Positions 58,957 to 64,000 of a stretch of DNA of 64,000 nt are shown piece after piece. The DNA is from Desulfobacter sp. (lineage in GTDB: Bacteria > Desulfobacterota > Desulfobacteria > Desulfobacterales > Desulfobacteraceae): contig CP054837.1 of assembly GCA_028768525.1 (NCBI GenBank), positions 5,452,001 to 5,516,000 on the forward strand, given 5' to 3'. The notes below the pieces were generated by a model, which made no database searches, had not been told where the DNA came from, and saw only the letters and a program-made list of their open reading frames with translations. Position numbers and translations under genes: made by a program. Position 1 is the first letter of the stretch; every line of letters starts with the position of its first letter.

Positions 58957-61202
58957 TGGGAACGCTGCCTGACCTCCCCGCAATAACAGATATTTTCGTC
59001 CAGGAAATTTCCCCTGGATTTCCCTTTGAACTGGCAGCAGCACGGTTTGCCGGAGACCCCGGCACCGTGGTGTTGCTTTCGGGTTCGGACATGGACTGCG
59101 CCAGGTATAATTGCCTGGCCGTGGATCCCTGGCTGGAATTGACCGGATACCGGGACCGCATGGCATTGGAGATAAGGTCTGCCGATGGAACGGTCACAAG
59201 AACCCGGATTACCCAGAATCCCTTCGACCTGCTCAATGACCTGGTCGCCCGGCTGACACTCAGTAATTTTCAGACCGATCTGCCCTGCGCCGCAGGGCTG
59301 TTCGGCTATTTCGGCTATGATCTCAAGGATCAGATCGAAGCGCTGCCCAGAACTTGCGCGGAAACGTTTTTGCCCGATATCTGCCTTTATCTGCCTTCCG
59401 CTGTTTTGACCCAGGATCAAAGATCCGGCAAGACGACTTTGTCCGTACCGGTCTTGGACAAGGATATGGCCCGTGCCCGAACCTGTGCCGAGACCTTTCT
59501 CGCCCGGATGGATTATCCCTGGGAACCGTCTGGATTTTCCATAGATTTCCGGGGGTTTACCTCCTCTTTTTCCCGGGATGAGTACATGGACGCCGTTGCA
59601 AAGGTCATCCAATACCTCAGGGCCGGGGATATCTACCAGGCCAACCTTTCCCAGCGGTTTGAAACCGGATTCAGCGGGGATACCTACAGCCTTTTTCTGG
59701 AATTGTTCCGGCGGAATCCTGCCGCCTTTTTCAGCTATATCAATGCCGGCAACCACCAGGTGGTTTCCACCTCCCCCGAGCGATTCATCCAGGTGGCGGA
59801 CAGGGCTGTGGAAACCCGTCCCATCAAGGGGACCATTGCCCGATGTGCCGACCCTGACGCCGATAAAGCCAATGGCCGGAAGCTCTCCTCAAGCCTAAAG
59901 GATGATGCCGAACTGACCATGATCGTGGACCTCATGCGAAACGATATTTCCAGGGTGACGGAAGCCGGTTCTGTGGAGGTCGTCGAGCACAAGCGGCTGG
60001 AACCCTATGAAAACGTCTTTCACCTGGTCTCCGTGGTAAAGGGGACATTACAGCCGGATAAGACGGCTGTGGACCTCATCCGGGGCACCTTTCCCGGGGG
60101 GTCCATCACCGGCTGCCCCAAGATCAGGGCCATGGAAATCATCGATGAGCTGGAACCGGTAAAACGACATGTCTACACCGGCTCCATCGGGTACATAAGC
60201 TTTCACGGCACCATGGATCTTTCCATTGCCATCCGAACGGCCACGGTTTTTGACGGGCGGCTGATTTTTTCCGTGGGTGGTGGGATTGTTTACGATTCCG
60301 ATCCCGAAAAAGAGTTCCAGGAGACCCTGGACAAGGGAAAGACCATCATGGAAACCCTGCTCAGCGCATCCTCGAAACCGGATACCGCCCCTCTAAAGGC
60401 TTGGATTAACGGGAAACTGACCGATCAAGACCGCTCTGTGGTTCCGGCTGCAGGCCCGGCATATGAGTACGGTGCCGGGCTCTTTGAGACCCTCCGTGTG
60501 GATCGGGGGCGCCCGGTGCTGCTGGCCGAACACATCCGGCGGATGGAAAGATCCTGGGATCAATTATTTGACCTGCCCCTGCCCGACATTACCTGGGACA
60601 GGGTGATTGACCAACTGGTCCGGGAAAACGGGCTGGCTGGCCGGACCGCGGCCGTAAAGCTGATCATGGCCCCGGACGGCAGGCCCGGGCATAGGGTGTA
60701 TACCGCCGCTTATATCCGGCCCTATGTCCATCGGCTGGAGGTCCTGGGTAAAAGCGGACTGGATCTGGCCGTATTCCCGGAATCCAGGGAAACTTTCCTT
60801 GCGGATCACAAAACCATGAATTATTTTTTTTACGAGCGGGCAGGGGCCTGGGCCAGGAAGAACGGTGCCGATGAAGCGCTGATCCTCAATCCGGACCGCA
60901 GTGTCTCCGAAACCAATACCTGCAGTATTTTTGCCCTTGAGGGCAACACCCTGGTTATTCCCCAATCCACACATGTGTTGCCCGGGGTGACCCTGGCGGC
61001 CGTAACAGGCGCCCTGGCCGGCCGGGGGTACAAGGTAAAACATGAACCGCTAAGTGTAGAGCGGCTGGCCGCCCTTCCCAATGTAATGGCGGCCAATTCC
61101 CTGATGGGGGCGGTGCCGGTGGACCGGATAGGGGAGATCGGAATTCTCCATGACCCGGCGCTTTGCCCCATGATAAACAGGTTGCTGGAGGGGGCGGAAT
61201 AA
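58953..61202 (+). CDS. pabBC: PabB-PabC fusion (aminodeoxychorismate synthase I plus lyase)
   Basis: This 749-residue protein has residues 1-470 as a chorismate-binding domain of TrpE/PabB type (NLSQRFETGF, STSPERFIQV, RPIKGTIARCADPD, ELTMIVDLMRNDISRV, GSITGCPKIRAMEIIDELEP). Residues from about 485 are a class IV aminotransferase-fold lyase (AYEYGAGLFETLRVDRGRP). Together they would make 4-aminobenzoate from chorismate with glutamine amidotransferase PabA, which is not seen here. Such fusions are known. It overlaps the MBL gene by 4 bases. Confidence 0.9.
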   Translation: MMGTLPDLPAITDIFVQEISPGFPFELAAARFAGDPGTVVLLSGSDMDCARYNCLAVDPWLELTGYRDRMALEIRSADGTVTRTRITQNPFDLLNDLVARLTLSNFQTDLPCAAGLFGYFGYDLKDQIEALPRTCAETFLPDICLYLPSAVLTQDQRSGKTTLSVPVLDKDMARARTCAETFLARMDYPWEPSGFSIDFRGFTSSFSRDEYMDAVAKVIQYLRAGDIYQANLSQRFETGFSGDTYSLFLELFRRNPAAFFSYINAGNHQVVSTSPERFIQVADRAVETRPIKGTIARCADPDADKANGRKLSSSLKDDAELTMIVDLMRNDISRVTEAGSVEVVEHKRLEPYENVFHLVSVVKGTLQPDKTAVDLIRGTFPGGSITGCPKIRAMEIIDELEPVKRHVYTGSIGYISFHGTMDLSIAIRTATVFDGRLIFSVGGGIVYDSDPEKEFQETLDKGKTIMETLLSASSKPDTAPLKAWINGKLTDQDRSVVPAAGPAYEYGAGLFETLRVDRGRPVLLAEHIRRMERSWDQLFDLPLPDITWDRVIDQLVRENGLAGRTAAVKLIMAPDGRPGHRVYTAAYIRPYVHRLEVLGKSGLDLAVFPESRETFLADHKTMNYFFYERAGAWARKNGADEALILNPDRSVSETNTCSIFALEGNTLVIPQSTHVLPGVTLAAVTGALAGRGYKVKHEPLSVERLAALPNVMAANSLMGAVPVDRIGEIGILHDPALCPMINRLLEGAE

Positions 61203-61259
61203 CCATTTGGTAACTTGTTTTTCATTTTGTGATAGGATACACCTTGGAATAACCATAAT

Positions 61260-61979
61260 ATGAAACGGAACAGAAAAATGAAAACAAGATCCATTAGTTT
61301 AATAGCGGCGGCATTGCTGGCGCTATGGACCGGTTTGGCAGGGGCTGCGCCCAAAGCCGTGGTCTCCGATTCAAATTACGAGTTCCCTCCCACCTCCGAG
61401 GGGCAGAAACTGACCCACGAATTCATCGTCAAAAATGAAGGGGACACCGAACTGAATATTCTCAGTGTCCTTCCTCCCTGAGGCTGTGACAGCCGTGCCT
61501 TTGACAAGCAGATTCCCCCGGGCGGGGAAGGAAAAATAAAGATCGGTGTGGACACCCACGGATACGGCGGTAACCGGATGAATAAGAGAATCCTGGTGAA
61601 AACCGATGACCCGGCAAAACGGCAGTTTTATCTGACCATCACCGGCAAGGTGATCAGCATCGTCGAGGTTAAACCCGCCGTGGTCAGCCTCAGCGGCACC
61701 CCGGGACAATCCCTGGAAGCCCTTGTCACCATTACGCCGGCGGAAAATCACGATATGAAAATTCTGGAAATGACCCAGAAATTCAATACCAATATCAAGG
61801 CGAAGCTGGTGGCTCCGGAGCAGGGCAAGCGGCAGTGGCAGGTTAAAATCAACACGTTCTCAGATAAGGCTGATGATTTTTACGATATCCTCACCTTGAA
61901 AACCGACAATCCCCTGAAACCGAGACTAAAGGTCAGGGTATACGCTATTTATTTTGAAAAAAGCGGCAGTAATTCATAA
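61260..61979 (+). CDS. DUF1573 protein with in-frame UGA, candidate selenoprotein
   Basis: The reading frame runs from ATG at 61260 (or 61278) to TAA at 61977-61979 and is interrupted only by TGA at 61479-61481 (codon 74). If that codon is selenocysteine the protein is 239 residues with an exported N-terminus (AAALLALWTGLAGAAPKAV). The region reads LSVLPP-Sec-GCDSRAFDKQIPP and continues GGEGKIKIGVDT, matching the DUF1573 pattern in which a Cys-Gly-Cys follows a Val/Pro-rich strand and precedes the PPGG turn. Thus UGA stands for the first Cys, giving a Sec-Gly-Cys pair. Translation through it is also needed for the coupling to the HAD gene (TAATG). A nonsense mutation of a Cys codon is the alternative. 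Confidence 0.7.
61482..61510 (+). promoter_or_regulatory. possible bacterial SECIS element after the UGA
   Basis: After the UGA at 61479-61481 a small hairpin can form: 61496-61498 and 61500-61501 pair with 61506-61510 with one bulged C at 61499, and the loop TGAC starts about 21 bases after the UGA with G in its second position. Distance and loop G agree with bacterial SECIS consensus, but the stem is short (5 bp). A second hairpin GGCTG/CAGCC lies directly after the UGA. Confidence 0.35.
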
Positions 61980-62626
61980 TGGACCAGAGTAATATGGATA
62001 TTTCAAAGATCAGGGCCGTGGTATTTGACTGTGACGGGGTCATGTTTGACACGGCCCTGTCCAATCGAAAGTTTTACGATGCAATCCTTGCCGAATTCGG
62101 CAAGACTTCCCTCACCGAAGAACAATTTATCAATGTGCATATGATGACGGTCAAGGCCGCCATTGAATACCTTTTTCCCGAGATGGGCGATCTCAGGCCC
62201 GTCTATCTGAAAATCAAGGAAATCGGGTACGCCAAGTTCATCCCCTATATGGAAATGGAGCAGGGGCTGCCCGAGCTGCTGGCGGACCTGAAAAAGGCCG
62301 GACTCTTCCGGGGGGTGGCCACCAACCGGACCAATACCATGGAGGGGGTCCTCGCGGAAAATAACCTCACCGCCTCATTTGAAATGGTGGTGACGGCCGC
62401 AGATGTGGAACACCCCAAGCCCGCCCCGGACCAATTGATCAAAATCATGGATGCCCAGGGATTCGACCCCAAGGAAATCCTCTTTGTGGGGGATTCAACC
62501 TATGACCAGAACGCCGCCCACAGCGCCGGGACCTGGTTTGCGGCATTCAAGTCCCCCAAGCTGGACGCCCACTTCCATGTGGGGGCCATGGATGAGATTG
62601 CAGACCTCTTAAATATAAAAGAATAA
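61979..62626 (+). CDS. HAD-family phosphatase (phosphoglycolate phosphatase-like)
   Basis: This 215-residue protein has the HAD motif I VVFDCDGVMFDTA with the nucleophilic Asp, motif II in VATNRTNTME, a motif III lysine in the HPKPAPDQLIK region and motif IV LFVGDSTYDQNAA. The cap is small and helical as in Gph/PGMB. Substrate unknown. Its ATG shares a base with the stop of the DUF1573 gene, so it depends on read-through or reinitiation. Confidence 0.85.
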   Translation: MDQSNMDISKIRAVVFDCDGVMFDTALSNRKFYDAILAEFGKTSLTEEQFINVHMMTVKAAIEYLFPEMGDLRPVYLKIKEIGYAKFIPYMEMEQGLPELLADLKKAGLFRGVATNRTNTMEGVLAENNLTASFEMVVTAADVEHPKPAPDQLIKIMDAQGFDPKEILFVGDSTYDQNAAHSAGTWFAAFKSPKLDAHFHVGAMDEIADLLNIKE

Positions 62627-62630
62627 ACTC

Positions 62631-62659
62631 TTGACAAATGTCCTGATCATCATTAAATC
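62631..62659 (+). promoter_or_regulatory. promoter of sat
   Basis: TTGACA (62631-62636), 17 bases, then TAAATC (62654-62659), 94 bases before the sat ATG. The -35 is perfect and the -10 is weak. The leader carries AAGGAGAATG before the start. Confidence 0.5.
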
Positions 62660-62753
62660 TTATGAGATTTTTAAATAAAATTGAAGTCAGATGGGGGTAA
62701 ACATCTGACACCCATAAATGGTAATTTAACCATAATTAAGGAGAATGAAGTAT

Positions 62754-64000
62754 ATGTCTAAATTAGTTGCACCCCACGGTGGTAAAGGTCTTGTTTGCTG
62801 CAAACTCGAAGGCGCAGAACTGGAAGCTGAAATTAAAAAAGCTGCCGGCCTGAAGAAGATCGAAATCTCTTCCCAGGTTAAAGGCGACCTGATCATGCTC
62901 GGTATCGGCGGTTTCTCTCCGCTGAACGGTTTCATGACCAAGGCTGACTGGAAAGGCGTTTGCGCCGACTTCCTGCTGGCCGACGGTACTTTCTGGCCGG
63001 TACCCGTAATGCTGGACGCTGCTGCTGCCGACGCCGCTGAAATCAACGAAGGCGACGAAATTGCCCTTGAAAGAGACGGCGAAGTATACGCTACCATGAA
63101 GGTCGAAGAAAAATTCGAAATGACCGAAGATGAAAAAAAATGGGAATGCGAGAAAGTATACAAAGGCCATGGCGAAGAGTCTGAAGATGACGTATTCTGG
63201 AAGATCGCCCTGGAAGATCATCCCGGCGTTCAGGCTGTTATGGCCAGAAAAGAATTCTGCCTGTCAGGTCCCGTAAAAGTCCTTTCCGAAGGCGAATTCC
63301 CCGAAAAATTCAAAGGCGTATACCTGACCCCCAAAGAAACCCGCGCTATCTTCGACGAAAGAGGCTGGGCCAACGTTGCTTCCATGCAGCTGAGAAACCC
63401 CATGCACCGTTCCCACGAACATCTGTGCAAGATCGCCCTTGACGTGTGTGACGGCGTTCTGATCCACTCCCTGATCGGTAACCTGAAACCCGGCGACATC
63501 CCCGCAGAAGTACGGATCAAATGTATCGACAGACTGATTCAGGACTACTTCGTACCCGAGCATGTTGTTAACGGCGGCTATCCCCTGGATATGAGATATG
63601 CCGGTCCCCGTGAAGGCCTCCTGCACGCCACCTTCCGCCAGAACTACGGCGTCAACAAGATGATCATCGGCCGTGACCATGCAGGTGTTGGTGACTTCTA
63701 CACCCTGTTCGAAGCCCAGGAAATCTTCGACATCATTCCCCAGCCCGAAGAAGAAGGCAAAGCCCTGCTGTGCGAAGCCCTGAAAATCGACTGGACTTTC
63801 TACTGCCACAAATGTGACGGCATGGCTTCCATGAGAACCTGCCCCCACGGCAAAGAAGACCGCGTAATCCTCTCCGGTACCAAACTGCGTCACGCCCTGT
63901 CCAACAACGAAGAAGTTGTTGACCACTTCGGCCGTGAAGAAGTCCTGGTTATCCTCAGAGAATACTATGCCGGCCTGAAAGAAAAAGTAGAAGTTAAACT
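62754..64000 (+). CDS. sat: sulfate adenylyltransferase (ATP sulfurylase), 3' end cut by window
   Basis: The 415 visible codons start at ATG 62754 (AAGGAG upstream) and run off the window with no stop; the family length is about 420-430, so nearly all is present. Motifs: QLRNPMHRSHEHLCKI (sulfate/ATP site), GRDHAGVGDFYTLFEAQE and a CHKCDGMASMRTCPHG zinc-binding loop. It activates sulfate to APS, the first step of dissimilatory sulfate reduction. Codon use is strongly biased (CCC, GGC, AAA), as expected for an abundant enzyme. Confidence 0.97.
   Translation, partial: MSKLVAPHGGKGLVCCKLEGAELEAEIKKAAGLKKIEISSQVKGDLIMLGIGGFSPLNGFMTKADWKGVCADFLLADGTFWPVPVMLDAAAADAAEINEGDEIALERDGEVYATMKVEEKFEMTEDEKKWECEKVYKGHGEESEDDVFWKIALEDHPGVQAVMARKEFCLSGPVKVLSEGEFPEKFKGVYLTPKETRAIFDERGWANVASMQLRNPMHRSHEHLCKIALDVCDGVLIHSLIGNLKPGDIPAEVRIKCIDRLIQDYFVPEHVVNGGYPLDMRYAGPREGLLHATFRQNYGVNKMIIGRDHAGVGDFYTLFEAQEIFDIIPQPEEEGKALLCEALKIDWTFYCHKCDGMASMRTCPHGKEDRVILSGTKLRHALSNNEEVVDHFGREEVLVILREYYAGLKEKVEVK

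Noticed and set aside
1..64000. CRISPR arrays, prophage, toxin-antitoxin or restriction systems
   Set aside because: No regularly spaced repeats, phage structural genes, or nuclease/methylase pairs were seen; the only mobile DNA is the nested IS pair.

Overview
The window reads as chromosomal DNA of a sulfate-reducing bacterium, most likely Desulfobacterota (Desulfobacterales-like). The evidence is a complete dsrMKJOP operon (20536-25593) and the start of an ATP sulfurylase gene (sat, 62754 to the window end), together with a GatCAB amidotransferase, abundant porin genes and moderately high GC. Genes are tightly packed, and ATGA, GTGA, TGATG and TAATG stop/start overlaps are common. The assignment rests on gene content only; no search was run.

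Layout. 1-3458: tail of one gene, a small lipoprotein, and a translationally coupled trio (GNAT acyltransferase, RimK-like ATP-grasp ligase, PP-loop ATPase) that resembles a small-molecule or peptide pathway I cannot name. 3522-10018 (minus): an MFS-like membrane protein with HEAT repeats and a cyclic-nucleotide-binding domain, coupled to a SUMF1-fold protein, then a 783-residue GAF protein. 10242-17778 (plus): a GshB-like ATP-grasp protein, a five-gene dipeptide-type ABC transporter and a GGDEF protein, apparently one operon. 17775-20457 (minus): a Na+/Ca2+-exchanger-like protein and a radical SAM protein. 20536-26158 (minus): dsrP, dsrO, dsrJ, dsrK, dsrM and an RsbRD-domain gene behind a good sigma-70-type promoter. 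26440-27274: a PagL-like lipid A deacylase and two tRNA-Ser genes. 27504-34305: a hypothetical gene, argS, a SPOR protein, gatC, gatA, a small gene and mutL. 34459-38811: a VCBS/FlgO-like protein and two porins. 39136-41458: a dead IS630-type element interrupted by an intact IS481-type element. 41538-43608 (minus): gatB and a second FlgO-like protein. 43857-49387: DUF2065, queA, tgt, an aminotransferase, hypA, hypB and a Memo-family protein. 49388-50794 (minus): gltX. 51012-58168: rpmF, acpP, rpiB, glyA, dCMP deaminase, nrdR, ribD, ribE, ribBA, ribH, nusB. 58336-64000: a metallo-beta-lactamase-fold protein, a PabB-PabC fusion, a DUF1573 protein with an in-frame UGA, a HAD phosphatase and sat.

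How the genes work together. Sat activates sulfate, and DsrMKJOP links the quinone and periplasmic electron pools to dissimilatory sulfite reduction. The remainder is mostly housekeeping: tRNA charging and transamidation, queuosine, riboflavin, folate precursor, mismatch repair and hydrogenase nickel insertion.

Most notable observations: (1) the DUF1573 gene at 61260-61979 is continuous apart from one TGA at the position where family members carry the first Cys of a CGC motif, which suggests a selenoprotein; (2) the GNAT/ATP-grasp/PP-loop trio; (3) both porin leaders fold into hairpins that display the same TTTAAAAGGA loop 51-56 nt before the start codon, which suggests shared post-transcriptional control; (4) a datable nested insertion with a 7-bp target duplication.
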